Assembly (NCBI RefSeq): GCF_000316625.1
Contig: NC_019676.1
Span: forward strand, 3,056,501 to 3,120,500
Length of the DNA stretch: 64,000 nt
Reading direction: 5' to 3'
Source: Nostoc sp. PCC 7107
GTDB taxonomy: Bacteria; Cyanobacteriota; Cyanobacteriia; Cyanobacteriales; Nostocaceae
Every line of letters begins with the position of its first letter. Within the stretch, counting starts at the first letter, position 1. The position numbers and the translations under genes were made by a program. Under the pieces are notes generated by a model, which saw nothing but the letters and a program-made list of their open reading frames with translations, was not told where the DNA came from and made no database searches. This document shows, in pieces, positions 1 to 9,897 of this stretch.

Positions 1-542
1 TCATCAATATAAGTTCCTCTGGTATTAGACAACTCACCGAAGTTATCAAACCTTAAAGTGGTTATAGTGTCATTTGCTACTAAATTGTAAGTAAAAACGT
101 TCCAATTCGTATTAGAACGCCCCGCACCACTAGCTGTTAAATTTGCAACGGTCGCTCCATCCCAAAAAACATTTAGTCTATTGTCTCTCTCCCCAGAACG
201 TGGTGAAAAGGCAAAACTCAACTGGTACTGACGACCAACGACTGTGGAGATATTCTGGAAAATTCCCGATGTAGCCCTACCATCAAGCTCAACAAATTGA
301 CTACCAGCAAATGGACTTCCGGCAACATTATCCTGAATTTCAATACCAGAACCGGGAGCAGAGTCAGGCGTAAGACTCCATCCAGGAATAGGGTTAGCGG
401 TTGTGTAGCTTCTGGGACGAATGTCTGGGGATTCAAAACTACCGTTAACAAGTAAGTTTAAACTAGCTGCTGATGCTGATCCAGCGATTGCCAGAGACAT
501 CAATGCTGTACTAAATGTAGTAATTAAAAGTTTTTTAAGCAT
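1..542 (-). CDS. Secreted DUF642/PEP-CTERM-like protein (3' end outside window)
   Basis: The frame is open from an ATG at 542 down to the window edge, so only the first 180 codons are present. Residues 1-26 form a clear Sec signal peptide: MLKKLL, then a hydrophobic stretch, ending ASAAS. The mature part begins LLVNGSFESP and contains IPGWSL and GSQFVELDG. This pattern is typical of DUF642-like and cyanobacterial PEP-CTERM extracellular beta-sandwich proteins. A C-terminal PEP-CTERM sorting signal, if there is one, would lie outside the window. Export is well supported by what is visible; the family name is an inference and the ligand is unknown. Confidence 0.7.
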   Translation of the reverse strand, partial: MLKKLLITTFSTALMSLAIAGSASAASLNLLVNGSFESPDIRPRSYTTANPIPGWSLTPDSAPGSGIEIQDNVAGSPFAGSQFVELDGRATSGIFQNISTVVGRQYQLSFAFSPRSGERDNRLNVFWDGATVANLTASGAGRSNTNWNVFTYNLVANDTITTLRFDNFGELSNTRGTYID

Positions 543-744
543 ATTTTTGCTGTATTTTGCTGCCTGAATTTGCGATAACTTGAGATGTTACCAATTAATA
601 GGGTTGATAATTATAGTCCGAAATAATACGCAATCTTTAACCAAAGCAGACACACCCTTGATTAATCCAGAAGTTGGCTTAACCAGTGATATGTCTAAAC
701 AATCAAATACTAAGGAATTTTACGGGTACTGTCAATCTATACAA

Positions 745-2235
745 TTAAGAGCTTTTAGGTATTGCTACTTGATGGGCATTCTGAAAAAAATTTGCCAGCC
801 AGTCTTTCACGCTACGAGTAGCATGACAGTCATCTTCGTTGTAACGTTGGATGATGTCTAAGAAAGTGCGATCGCCTGTTTCCAACCATTGATCATACCA
901 GTAAATGCACTTAGCACCACTAGCTTCTTTATCACGCCATTCAAAGCCTAACCATCGCGCAATCACTTTCAGGGCGTAACTTTCTACAGGTAAGGCGACA
1001 CTTTGAATTAACTGTTCGTATACATCGACAAATCTATATAAGACGGGATTAACTAAAGATTTAGGAGTGCGGTATAGCTTGGCGAGTCGTTTGACTGTAT
1101 CAAATTCGTAAACACAAAAATGATAAATTGGCGCGTCGGGATATTGCCAAACTAAATCGAGAAATTGTTGCCAGATCAATTCTTCATCGGCGGGTGTTTC
1201 GGCTAAAAATGAATAAAACTGTTGTGTATTGTTTTGTCTGTCAACAACTAAAACACCTAAAAGATAATCTAAATCTAAGTCGGGCTGGGCTTCAATATCA
1301 AAATACAGTTCTACAGGTGAGGTAAATGCGAGTTCTGTTGATGGTAGAGAAGTTGGTAAAATTAACGGACGTTTTTCGATCACAGCTTGCGCTTGGATGA
1401 TCAACTTAGTTGCTACTACACTGTCAAACCCAGGCAAATCTTCCAAAGTGGTGGGGCTTGCATTAGCCAGAGATTCGAGTGTTGTTAAAGAAAGTTCTTG
1501 GAGTTGGGCATAGCGAATAGGTGTAACTCCTGGTAATAATGAGAGATGTTGTTTTGCTTGGGCGATCGCGTAACATTGACTATGCCAGTGACAAAGATTG
1601 CACTTTTGCCGCGAAATAAACATCTCTGGCGCTTCTGATGACTCTAGCGCTTGAATGAACTCCGCCAGAATTTGTAACATCTGTGGTGTCCATTTCACTA
1701 AATCTACGGAATAACTAACGTCTTTGGTACGCAATATCAACCAAGCTTTATCGGGAGTTACTCCTTGTACGGTTGCTAAAGCTTGGGTATGAAATGCCGC
1801 CACAACTTGATATTCTTGTTTGGGACGCTTACCCAGTTCCATATTCGCCGGAACATACATCCAATCACCAAAACAAGATTCTCCTGGCTGTTTAATTAGT
1901 AAATCTGGACGACTGAGGATTGTATATTCTTCACTGGTTGTTTCTACCCAATCTTGATAATTGCTTAACAGCACTCCATGATAAATATACTCAACTCCCC
2001 GTTGCATTAATTCTAAAGTCGCTGCTTGTGCTGCTTCCCTATTTCCTGGAGGATATTGAGGTTGTTCATAGTCAAACTCTGCCAAAATACCCCGATGATA
2101 AGCAATTTTGTCTTGTTGCAGTTTAGTCAACAAGTCATTAGGTGCATCTCGCTGGTTTTTGTCAGTATTAATATCTAAAATAGGTCGGCGTTTGCAGCGT
2201 TGGTATTGCAGTAAGTGTTCAGCATTAATCAACAT
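745..2235 (-). CDS. TM0106-family RecB-like nuclease with RNase H-like C-terminus
   Basis: This 496-residue protein combines an N-terminal RecB/Cas4-like nuclease region with a C-terminal RNase H-fold exonuclease region. Cys14 together with the CxxCx5C cluster at Cys212, Cys215 and Cys221 is the layout of an iron-sulfur-stapled PD-(D/E)XK nuclease. A helix-hairpin-helix-like stretch (LEDLPGFDSVVATKL) follows at about residues 260-280. The C-terminal part has the acidic motif YFDIEA (Asp313, Glu315) and YNEDDC near the end, as in YprB/DnaQ-type exonucleases. Families of this type are annotated as putative RecB-like nucleases with an unsettled role, perhaps in DNA repair. The gene stands alone. 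The start is an ATG with no strong ribosome binding site. Confidence 0.8.
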   Translation of the reverse strand: MLINAEHLLQYQRCKRRPILDINTDKNQRDAPNDLLTKLQQDKIAYHRGILAEFDYEQPQYPPGNREAAQAATLELMQRGVEYIYHGVLLSNYQDWVETTSEEYTILSRPDLLIKQPGESCFGDWMYVPANMELGKRPKQEYQVVAAFHTQALATVQGVTPDKAWLILRTKDVSYSVDLVKWTPQMLQILAEFIQALESSEAPEMFISRQKCNLCHWHSQCYAIAQAKQHLSLLPGVTPIRYAQLQELSLTTLESLANASPTTLEDLPGFDSVVATKLIIQAQAVIEKRPLILPTSLPSTELAFTSPVELYFDIEAQPDLDLDYLLGVLVVDRQNNTQQFYSFLAETPADEELIWQQFLDLVWQYPDAPIYHFCVYEFDTVKRLAKLYRTPKSLVNPVLYRFVDVYEQLIQSVALPVESYALKVIARWLGFEWRDKEASGAKCIYWYDQWLETGDRTFLDIIQRYNEDDCHATRSVKDWLANFFQNAHQVAIPKSS

Positions 2236-2408
2236 TCATTTAAACTAACAATAATTTTGGAATAAGGAGGGAGGCAGAATAGAAGAAAATTTGAGTTTTT
2301 TACATCGTTTTTGATGCTTTCTGGGACTGATAGAGTTAAATTACCCTCTCTCATTAGTGGGAAAATGAAGGACTAAACGAGTAACAATGTTGATATTTGG
2401 CATTATTT

Positions 2409-3596
2409 ATGACCAGTGTTTCTGCTATCCAAACAAATTTGCATCGCCAGCGAGAGCAATTTCCCGCTTTAGCTAATAAGATTTATTTTAACTATGGTGG
2501 ACAAGGGCCGTTACCTAAAAAGGCAATGGATGCCATTATTAAAACGGAAAATCATATTCAGGAACTAGGCCCCTTTGGTAATGCAGTTGGACGCTGGATA
2601 GGATCATATACTCAAACTATCAAACAAGCGATCGCATCGGAGTTAAACGCACCACCAGAAACCATCACCTTCACCGAAAATGTAACTGTGGGCTGTAATA
2701 TTCCTCTATGGGGAATTGATTGGCATCCTGGCGACCATTTACTGCTGTCTGACTGCGAACATCAAGGGGTAATTGCCGCAGCGAAAGAAATTGGGCGGCG
2801 ATTTCATCTGGAAGTTACCACTTGTCCGTTAATGGCAACTTTAAATGCAGGTGATCCTGTGGCGGTTGTTACCGAAAATTTACGCCCTAATACTCGTTTA
2901 GTGATTCTCAGCCATGTCCTTTGGAATACTGGCCAAGTTTTACCACTTGACAAGATTATAGAAGTATGCAGAGATAATAATTCTTTAGTATTAGTTGATG
3001 CTGCCCAGTCTGTGGGTTTATTACCTTTAAATTTAACTGAGTTGGGGGCTGATTTTTATGCGTTTACTGGGCATAAATGGTGGTGTGGCCCTGCTGGGGT
3101 GGGTGGGTTATATGTAAAACCAGACGCATTAGAAAAACTTGCACCAACGTTTATTGGTTGGCGTGGTGTAATTAAAGATAGTCAAGGTCAGCCGATAGAT
3201 TTGTTACCAGATGGACGAAGATATGAAGTCGGGACATCGGCTTATTCATTTTATGCAGGATTGGTAGAAGCGATCGCACTTCATCAACAATGGGGTACAG
3301 CAGAGGAACGTTATCGGCAAATTTGCTGCAACAGTGAATATCTCTGGCGCAAATTATCAGCCTTACCACAAATCAAATGTCTGCGAACTTCTCCACCAGA
3401 AAGCGGTTTAGTTTCGTTTCAATTTGTGCAGCATGATTCTCAAACCAGTTTTAAATTAGTCCAATTTCTGGAAAACAACAAGATATTTACCCGCACAATT
3501 GCCCAGCCTGACTGTGTTCGCGCCACTGTTCATTATTTCACTTTAGAGTCAGAAATTGACCAGTTAGTTGAACAAATAGAGAAGTTTACTCAATAG
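2409..3596 (+). CDS. Class V aminotransferase (cysteine desulfurase-like fold)
   Basis: The product is a PLP-dependent fold-type I enzyme. The motif FTGHKWWCGPAGVGGLYV carries the probable Schiff-base lysine (Lys223 from the ATG), and LVLVDAAQSVG holds the aspartate that contacts the pyridine nitrogen. The N-terminal YFNYGGQGPLP is typical of the isopenicillin N epimerase / cysteine desulfurase-like group. An in-frame TTG at 2397 would add four residues; I prefer the ATG at 2409 (395 residues) because MTSVSAIQ is a more natural beginning. No mobile catalytic-cysteine loop of the SufS type is evident, so the substrate is undetermined. The glycosyltransferase-like gene starts 50 bp downstream on the same strand. 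Confidence 0.8.
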   Translation: MTSVSAIQTNLHRQREQFPALANKIYFNYGGQGPLPKKAMDAIIKTENHIQELGPFGNAVGRWIGSYTQTIKQAIASELNAPPETITFTENVTVGCNIPLWGIDWHPGDHLLLSDCEHQGVIAAAKEIGRRFHLEVTTCPLMATLNAGDPVAVVTENLRPNTRLVILSHVLWNTGQVLPLDKIIEVCRDNNSLVLVDAAQSVGLLPLNLTELGADFYAFTGHKWWCGPAGVGGLYVKPDALEKLAPTFIGWRGVIKDSQGQPIDLLPDGRRYEVGTSAYSFYAGLVEAIALHQQWGTAEERYRQICCNSEYLWRKLSALPQIKCLRTSPPESGLVSFQFVQHDSQTSFKLVQFLENNKIFTRTIAQPDCVRATVHYFTLESEIDQLVEQIEKFTQ

Positions 3597-3646
3597 TCAT
3601 TTCTCAAAAGACTAAATAATTAAAAGTTTAGACTTCATACTTTTAT

Positions 3647-4756
3647 ATGAAACGCCCCATCTTATACATAGCCATTACAAACCACGGTTTTGGTCATGCT
3701 ACTCGTACCGCATCGGTGGCTGCAACTATTCAAAAGTTGTGTCCAGATGTGTTGTTAATTATGGTGACAACTGCACCGCGCTGGTTGCTAGAGTCATATA
3801 TCGAAGGTGATTTTATCCATCGTCCCCGCGCTTTTGATTTAGGGGTGATACAAGCTGATAGTTTGACAATGGATAAAGCCGCGACTTTAGCAAAATTATT
3901 AGATATTAAAAAGCACCAAAATTCTTTAATTGCATCGGAAGTGAATTTTATCCGGCAAAATCGGGTTGATTTAATCTTGGCTGATATTCCATTTCTTGCG
4001 CCTTTATTTGCTAAAGCTGCAAATATTCCTTGTTGGATGATGAGTAATTTTGGTTGGGATTTGATCTATCGAGATTGGGGAGGTGAATTTATCGCGATCG
4101 CAGATTGGATTAGTGAGTGTTATTCTCAGTGTGATCGCTTGTTTCGTTTACCCTTTCACGAACCAATGCTGGCTTTTCCAAATATTACCGACGTTGGCTT
4201 AACCGGAGGTTCACCGCGTTATGCTGCTGATGAATTACGCGCTAATTGGGGCATAACTGCACCACAAGAAAAAACTATTTTACTTACCTTTGGTGGTTTG
4301 GGTTTACAACAAATCCCTTACGAAAACTTACAAAATTTTCCCGATTGGCAATTTATTACTTTTGATAAATCTGCACCTGATTTACCTAATTTAGTCAAAA
4401 TTCAAGATAACAAATATCGTCCTGTAGATTTTATGGCAATTTGTGGACGAGTAGTTTCTAAACCTGGGTACGGTACTTTTTCTGAAGCCGCACGTTTGGA
4501 TATCCCGATGGTGACAATTCCCCGCGATGATTTTGCTGAAGCCAGTTATCTTTTAGAAGGAATTACTAATTACAATTATCATCAAATTGTCACCCCCGCA
4601 GAATTTTTTGCTGGTGATTGGAATTTCCTCCATCAACTACTCCAACCACCACAGCAAACCCAACAAATTGCTAAGGATGGAAATGAGGCGATCGCCCAAG
4701 CTATTATTAACCAAATAGGAGGTCATGTAGAAACTAAACAAATTACCAAAAACTAA
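3647..4756 (+). CDS. GT-B-like glycosyltransferase family protein
   Basis: The 369-residue protein begins with NHGFGHATRTASV, a glycine-rich nucleotide-sugar-transferase-like loop, and has SKPGYGTFSEAARLDIP in the C-terminal half. The latter resembles the donor-binding loop of GT-B enzymes and of the N-terminal domain of L-arabinokinase-like proteins. It is shorter than typical MurG/UGT enzymes, and I see no membrane segments. It probably transfers a sugar in the cytoplasm, but donor and acceptor cannot be read from the sequence. Its stop codon overlaps that of the convergent gene on the other strand (TAA at 4754-4756, TAG at 4755-4753), so the two 3' ends share bases. Confidence 0.6.
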   Translation: MKRPILYIAITNHGFGHATRTASVAATIQKLCPDVLLIMVTTAPRWLLESYIEGDFIHRPRAFDLGVIQADSLTMDKAATLAKLLDIKKHQNSLIASEVNFIRQNRVDLILADIPFLAPLFAKAANIPCWMMSNFGWDLIYRDWGGEFIAIADWISECYSQCDRLFRLPFHEPMLAFPNITDVGLTGGSPRYAADELRANWGITAPQEKTILLTFGGLGLQQIPYENLQNFPDWQFITFDKSAPDLPNLVKIQDNKYRPVDFMAICGRVVSKPGYGTFSEAARLDIPMVTIPRDDFAEASYLLEGITNYNYHQIVTPAEFFAGDWNFLHQLLQPPQQTQQIAKDGNEAIAQAIINQIGGHVETKQITKN

Positions 4757-6729
4757 CGATAAGGATATACATGGCGCATCTCAAAGCGACATTCTTCCCA
4801 TATTGGTAACAATGCCTGTTTGGCTACATTTAATTGACCTTGAGAATGGTTTATTTTGCCATTTTCGATAATCCAAATAAACACTCGTGTAATTAAATCG
4901 GCTTCCCAGCTACTAATATATTTGCAATTTTTTATCTGACTAACTTGTGTATCTAAACAATAGATAGCATCTTTAAAATGCCAAATTTCTTCTCTGGATA
5001 TCTCTGCTGATGGATTTGCCCACAGGATTTTTTGCAAATTCATGGTGATATAGTCTAAACCAGCGATCGCAGAATCAGCATTTCTGACTAAATCGGTGAA
5101 TACTTGATAATATTGTTGCCAGGATGAAGCTGCAAAATTTTCTATATATCTTTGTAGCCATATTTGTATATCTCGCAAATATGGCAATAAATCTTTAACC
5201 TCATTCATCTCTTTCAAAGTTGTATGTTGACTGTGATAATTTAAGATATTTTTATCTAAATCAAATTCTAATACTTGAAATTCCTGGGAATAATAACTAA
5301 TAACTTTGGGGATACATTTTTCTATTAGCCAGTTTTTGGTATATTTGGCTGTCCATGTTCCTCTTATCCCGATATCTTCTTGCCACGAATTTAAGTTACT
5401 TCTTTCTAAAGTGGCGATGTGAATATCATTAATTTCGTATAAGATATCAACTTGATTATTAGATAATGCTGAGTAACAATTACCGAGTCGTGGCACAATA
5501 AAAGCATGATCGCGGATTCCTCGACTGATGCGAATAGAGATATTTACTTGGTCAAATAAATGCCATTCAGATTTGCCTTGGGTATAATTAAACTTTTTAA
5601 TAAAATTGTGTATCATTTTCCATAGTTTCACATCTACAGAAAATAGATGAAAGCCTCTGATATCAGGAAATTCGACAAATTTAAAATCCCAAGTTTCTAA
5701 ATAATCTTCAAAATCAATAATTCTCTTTTTATATTCTTGACAAATAGTATCTACACATAAACATAAATCTGCTGCTTCTAATTCAGACAAAATTAATGTT
5801 GTTTGTCCTAAATCTGCCTCAAATGTATCTACATTTATCTGTTTAAGAAAATGACGACAATTCCATTCAGGTTTAGTATGCAGTCCTGTCATTAATTGAT
5901 CTAAGATTTGTTGATGGTTTAGGGTAATTTTCAAACCTCTTAAAATTACGCTACTAAATTGAATCAGGCAATTACCTTTGCCAAAGGCTTGTGGTAAATT
6001 ACACTTAATTAAAACCTTTGGTTGAATAACAACTAAGTGATGATATTCTTTAATTAAACGCGGTTCAAACTCGGCTTTTTCTAAAATATTGCCAAATTCT
6101 GTATGTCGTCTTAAATATTTTTCTATACTGCTAAATTGAGGATGTTTGAAATTGGTTAATGTGGTTTTATTGATGTTTCTAATTAAGTTAAAATTCAGAT
6201 GATTATAAATAGTTTCTGCTGTTTGGCTATTTCTCAATGTATCAATTATCGAATCAAATATTAGTTCTTCTCGATGATACTGAAAACATTGAAAAATTTT
6301 CATACTATAGCCATTAGTAATTATCAAAAATAAAGGTTTGAGATAATTACTATAAAATTTAGCTTGAGCAATAGCTTCTTGAAAATAATTTGTCTTAGGC
6401 GATAAATAAATAATAATTACTAATGATGTGTCAGCATTTTGTTGCTCAACATCATCGGTAGCAAAATAAATTTGAGCATTTTTGAGTTGCTTGGCTGGGT
6501 TCTCTAAATTATTACTGGTTAAAGTGTACTTACTCTGCCGACACAAATCTGGGTATCCCAAATACTGAAACATCGGCAAAATAAACTTTTTTTCTACATC
6601 TTCTTCAGTTTGTAAAATCCGAATATCAAATGCTTGTATCCACTTAATAAATAATGGCAGCGAGTTAGGAATATACATTAGAGAATCCACTGCTTGTATA
6701 AATTTGCCTCTGCGGGGAATGGATATCAA
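4753..6729 (-). CDS. HsdR_N-domain protein of unknown function
   Basis: This 658-residue protein has an N-terminal region (about residues 35-160) that resembles the type I restriction HsdR N-terminal nuclease fold. It has EEDVEKKFILPMFQYLGYP, then an acidic residue and a hydrophobic strand, then AIAQAKFYSNYLKPLFLIITNG. No helicase motor motifs and no HsdM or HsdS partner are present, so it is not a working type I enzyme. Residues 160-658 match nothing I recognise. They are rich in Leu, Ile, Asn and Lys and look soluble. The gene is lower in GC than its neighbours and converges on the glycosyltransferase gene with overlapping stop codons. It could be a solitary nuclease or defence protein. Confidence 0.5.
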   Translation of the reverse strand: MISIPRRGKFIQAVDSLMYIPNSLPLFIKWIQAFDIRILQTEEDVEKKFILPMFQYLGYPDLCRQSKYTLTSNNLENPAKQLKNAQIYFATDDVEQQNADTSLVIIIYLSPKTNYFQEAIAQAKFYSNYLKPLFLIITNGYSMKIFQCFQYHREELIFDSIIDTLRNSQTAETIYNHLNFNLIRNINKTTLTNFKHPQFSSIEKYLRRHTEFGNILEKAEFEPRLIKEYHHLVVIQPKVLIKCNLPQAFGKGNCLIQFSSVILRGLKITLNHQQILDQLMTGLHTKPEWNCRHFLKQINVDTFEADLGQTTLILSELEAADLCLCVDTICQEYKKRIIDFEDYLETWDFKFVEFPDIRGFHLFSVDVKLWKMIHNFIKKFNYTQGKSEWHLFDQVNISIRISRGIRDHAFIVPRLGNCYSALSNNQVDILYEINDIHIATLERSNLNSWQEDIGIRGTWTAKYTKNWLIEKCIPKVISYYSQEFQVLEFDLDKNILNYHSQHTTLKEMNEVKDLLPYLRDIQIWLQRYIENFAASSWQQYYQVFTDLVRNADSAIAGLDYITMNLQKILWANPSAEISREEIWHFKDAIYCLDTQVSQIKNCKYISSWEADLITRVFIWIIENGKINHSQGQLNVAKQALLPIWEECRFEMRHVYPYR

Positions 6730-6956
6730 CTAGCAATTTATCAAGCCATACAATTTGAGATTTTAAATGTTTTTAGATTGGTATTTGCTTTCTGTCAATT
6801 TGTCAAGTGCAATGATTTTCTGTATTGGTATCCTTTGACAGAAGATTTAAATTCTGTCAAAAATATCTGATAAATTCTATGTGCCTTTATACAAAAAATT
6901 AGGGAACATCACTGCTCCCCTGTACTTACTTGCTATAATCGCCGGAAAATTCAAAT

Positions 6957-7634
6957 CTACACTACAGCAACAACTTTTTCTAACAACCCTTGAAATAAAT
7001 TTAAGCCATCACTATTACCTAGCATGGCATCAGATGCTCTTTCTGGGTGTGGCATCATTCCCAAGACATTGCCTTGGCGATTGCAAATCCCCGCAATCTT
7101 GTTGAGTGAACCGTTAGGATTCTCGCCAGCATAGCGAAATACCACCTGTCTATTGTCTTCTATGTCCGAGAGAGTGTCTCTATCAGCATAAAAGCGCCCT
7201 TCTCCGTGGGCGATAGGGAGAGTGATAACTTCTCCACTGGTGTAAGTTTTTGTCCAAGGAGTATTGGCATTTTCAACTTTTAAGGGGACGCGATCGCAGA
7301 TAAAATGCAAATCACGATTTCTGGTTAATGCCCCAGGCAACAATTTAGCTTCAGTTAATACCTGAAACCCGTTACAAATACCGAGAACAAACTTACCTTT
7401 TTGTGCATGTTCAATCACCTGCTGCATTACAGGCGAGAACCGAGCGATCGCACCGCAGCGCAGGTAATCACCATAACTAAAGCCGCCTGGGATGATAATT
7501 ACATCCAAATCAGCAATATCAGTGTCTTGATGCCAAACCATGCGCGTTGGTTGATCTAACAAGTCTCTGGTGATGTATGCAACATCGCGATCGCAATTAG
7601 ACCCTGGAAAAACAATAACGCCGAATTTTGTCAT
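6957..7634 (-). CDS. purQ: Phosphoribosylformylglycinamidine synthase, glutaminase subunit
   Basis: PurQ is the class I glutaminase that supplies ammonia for the FGAM synthase step of de novo purine synthesis, working with PurS and PurL in the cytoplasm. The 225-residue length is normal. The nucleophile elbow [10 protein letters not shown] carries the catalytic cysteine, and MMPHPERA near the C-terminus carries the His-Glu pair. purS lies upstream on the same strand, but 190 bp of repeat-rich sequence separates them, which is unusual for genes that are normally tightly coupled. purL is not in the window. Confidence 0.96.
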   Translation of the reverse strand: MTKFGVIVFPGSNCDRDVAYITRDLLDQPTRMVWHQDTDIADLDVIIIPGGFSYGDYLRCGAIARFSPVMQQVIEHAQKGKFVLGICNGFQVLTEAKLLPGALTRNRDLHFICDRVPLKVENANTPWTKTYTSGEVITLPIAHGEGRFYADRDTLSDIEDNRQVVFRYAGENPNGSLNKIAGICNRQGNVLGMMPHPERASDAMLGNSDGLNLFQGLLEKVVAVV

Positions 7635-7639
7635 TAGTC

Positions 7640-7822
7640 ATTGAGAAGTAAAAAGTAAAAATTAAAAAGTCAAAAGTAAAAGAGCAAAAGATGATGTCCT
7701 TTTACCTTTTACCTCCTTCGGAGTTCGCCAGTCGCTCATGGGGGAAACCACGCCACTTGCTTCAAGCCGGGAAACCCGTCCAACGCAGTGGCTCCCCAAG
7801 ACCGCGCTGGCTCACTTTTAAC
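7640..7822. repeat. Nostoc-type short repeats between purS and purQ
   Basis: The spacer begins with A-rich heptamer-like direct repeats (AAGTAAAAA, AAAAGTAAAAG, mirrored by CCTTTTACCTTTTACC). It continues as a G+C-richer interspersed element with TTCGCCAGTCGCTCATGG, CCACGCCACTTGC and CCAAGACCGCGCTGGC. Elements of this style are scattered between genes in Nostocaceae. No open reading frame or promoter is obvious. Confidence 0.6.
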
Positions 7823-7824
7823 TT

Positions 7825-8103
7825 TTAAAACACTCCCGTCTGTGTTTCGACTTCAATTAAATCAAACCGATAGTTCTCAATCACGGGATTTGCTAACATC
7901 TGGTCACAAATGATGTTTAAATCTTGACGTGCTTTTGTCTCATCAGGGGAGATGATGGTGAATTCTATGTACTTACCAATCCGCACATGGTCAACAGTAT
8001 CGTATCCCATTTGCTTGAGACCAGATTGTACAGCCACACCAGCAGGGTCTAGGACTGAAGGACGAAGCGTTACGAGAATTTTGGCTAGATACTTCCGTTG
8101 CAC
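7825..8103 (-). CDS. purS: Phosphoribosylformylglycinamidine synthase subunit PurS
   Basis: PurS is the small structural subunit that bridges PurL and PurQ in the three-part FGAM synthase of purine biosynthesis. The 92-residue sequence has the family features LVTLRPSVLDPAGVAVQSGL near the start and IGKYIEF in the middle. It is a little longer than the usual 80-85 residues. Translation starts at a GTG (8103). It is divergent from the zur-like gene, with a shared intergenic region of 147 bp. Confidence 0.95.
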   Translation of the reverse strand: MQRKYLAKILVTLRPSVLDPAGVAVQSGLKQMGYDTVDHVRIGKYIEFTIISPDETKARQDLNIICDQMLANPVIENYRFDLIEVETQTGVF

Positions 8104-8250
8104 AGTTTTTTTTGCTGAATGCTGCGATCGCTATACTATAACTTTCTGTTCCAACTGAGTGAAAATAAGATTGTGAAACAGTTAAAGTTAATTTAATTAG
8201 ATAGCCAGTATAACAGCTTCCACTACAGTGGCGAATATCCCCAATTGCTT

Positions 8251-8637
8251 ATGAGAGCTATACGCACCCGCAGTCAAGAGCGGATTTTAAACCTACTGAA
8301 AAGCATGAAACAAGGCATTTCCGCCCAAGATATTTATATTGAATTGCGGAATCGCAATCAGAATATGGGTTTAGCCACCGTTTATCGCTCCTTGGAAGCT
8401 TTAAAACTTGAAGGTTTGGTGCAAGTGCGGACTTTAGCTAACGGTGAAGCTCTCTATAGCCTAGCCCAGCAGGACAAACACCATCTCACTTGTCTACAAT
8501 GTGGCACTTCCATACCCATTAATCAGTGTCCAGTTCATGACCTGGAAGACCAACTACAAACCAATCATAAATTTAAAATTTTTTACCACACCTTAGAGTT
8601 CTTTGGTTTGTGCGGTCAATGTCAGGTTAGTGAATAG
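8251..8637 (+). CDS. zur: Fur-family regulator, probably Zur (FurB)
   Basis: This is a winged-helix metalloregulator of the Fur superfamily (128 residues from the ATG at 8251; a TTG at 8245 would add two). The recognition-helix region reads GLATVYRSLEALKLEGLV. Two CxxC pairs, CLQC and CGQC, form the structural zinc site, and a HH pair lies before the first. The protein closely matches what I remember of Anabaena FurB/Zur, which represses zinc-uptake genes when zinc is bound. Assignment to Zur rather than PerR or Fur is from this recalled similarity. It is divergent from purS. Confidence 0.85.
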   Translation: MRAIRTRSQERILNLLKSMKQGISAQDIYIELRNRNQNMGLATVYRSLEALKLEGLVQVRTLANGEALYSLAQQDKHHLTCLQCGTSIPINQCPVHDLEDQLQTNHKFKIFYHTLEFFGLCGQCQVSE

Positions 8638-8841
8638 TTATTTGTCCTTTGTCATTTGTTACTATCCGTTTGCACCGTTATGAGTTAGCACCCCAGATAC
8701 AAAAGAAATAATACTAGTACAGGTCGGCTTAAATAAACAGACTATCTGGAATTGCTAAAAAGCTTGTGGTATCGTTATTCTTTCTTTTTACTTTTGCCTT
8801 TTTACTTTTGCCTTGTTGTACTAGTGACCAATGACTATTGA
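8638..8841. repeat. Short tandem repeats between zur and the slipin gene
   Basis: The convergent spacer contains TTTGTCCTTTGTCATTTGTTA and two copies of TTTTTACTTTTGCC near 8786-8815, then GTGACCAATGACTATTGACTA. These are the degenerate heptameric repeats common in heterocystous cyanobacteria. No clear hairpin terminator was found. Confidence 0.55.
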
Positions 8842-9840
8842 CTACTGCCCATTAACCTCTGGCATTTCCCTACCCAACCAAGAGCTAGAATCTACCTTAG
8901 TATCAGAAACTATGGAGCGAATGCCCTCAAAGGTAGCGGGAATGGTACGAGGATCCATGAACATGACTTTGCTGCTATCGCTTTTACCGATAGTCGCGCC
9001 CATATCTAGATAACCCAAAGCAAACAGAACTTCTAAAGCCTTACTAGCATTGGGGTTAGTGTTAATTTTTTGGGCGATAATTTCTGCTGACTCAGCAATG
9101 GCTTGGGCTTTGAGAACTTGCTGTTGGCGTTCGGCTTGGGCTTTAAGAACGATCGCTTTTTGTTCCGCTTCAGCGTTTAAAATTACGGATTTTTGCCGGG
9201 CTTCTGCATCTAAAATTTGGGCTTCCGCTTTACCTCTAGCACTATTGACGGCTGCTTCCCGTTCACCTTCAGAATTTAAAATTGCCGCCCGTCTGCGTCG
9301 TTCTGCGGACATTTGCATTTCCATTGATTCTTGCACTGCTTTGGAGGGGATTAAATCTCGCAGTTCTACCCTTGTTACTTTCACGCCCCAAGGATCTGTG
9401 GCGATGTCTAAATCGCGTAACAAAAGTTCATTGATTTGAGTACGGGCGGTAAAAGTTTCATCTAACTCCAGTTGTCCCATTTCTGAGCGAATTTGAGTTA
9501 GTACCAAGTTTGTCATTGCCAACTGGAGATTTTCTACCTTATACCAGGCTTTTTCCATATCGACAATCCGCCAGTACACCACTGCGTCTACTTCAATGCT
9601 AACGTTGTCACGGGTGATACATTTTTGTGGGGGAATATCTAAGACTTTTTCGCGGATGGTTTGTTGGTAGACTATTTTATCTAAAAATGGCAGAACAAAA
9701 TTAAGTCCTGGTTCTAGCTTTTTGTTATAGCTCCCCACTCTTTCTACCAAAGCTTCATTACCTTGATTAATAATTCTGACAGAACCAGCCACCGCAGAGC
9801 CACCAAGGGCTAAAAAGACTAATAAAAAAAACTGTTCCAC
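8842..9840 (-). CDS. Slipin/stomatin-like SPFH membrane protein (QmcA-like)
   Basis: The 332-residue protein has one N-terminal membrane anchor (residues 1-20) followed by a band-7/SPFH domain (about residues 25-190: [43 protein letters not shown]). A long Ala/Glu/Arg coiled-coil follows (about 190-255), with repeated [20 protein letters not shown]. These are the hallmarks of slipins and QmcA, which oligomerise at the membrane and are thought to organise membrane microdomains or chaperone proteases. The NfeD gene lies immediately upstream on the same strand (57 bp gap), the usual partner. Confidence 0.9.
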   Translation of the reverse strand: MEQFFLLVFLALGGSAVAGSVRIINQGNEALVERVGSYNKKLEPGLNFVLPFLDKIVYQQTIREKVLDIPPQKCITRDNVSIEVDAVVYWRIVDMEKAWYKVENLQLAMTNLVLTQIRSEMGQLELDETFTARTQINELLLRDLDIATDPWGVKVTRVELRDLIPSKAVQESMEMQMSAERRRRAAILNSEGEREAAVNSARGKAEAQILDAEARQKSVILNAEAEQKAIVLKAQAERQQQVLKAQAIAESAEIIAQKINTNPNASKALEVLFALGYLDMGATIGKSDSSKVMFMDPRTIPATFEGIRSIVSDTKVDSSSWLGREMPEVNGQ

Positions 9841-9897
9841 TGTAAATCTCCTAGTTATTAAATATTTTCAAATCTCAACTTTCACACTTCATACTTC

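Noticed and set aside
580-861. 93-codon frame antisense to the end of the RecB-like nuclease gene
   Set aside because: It overlaps a well-supported gene and has no good start signal.
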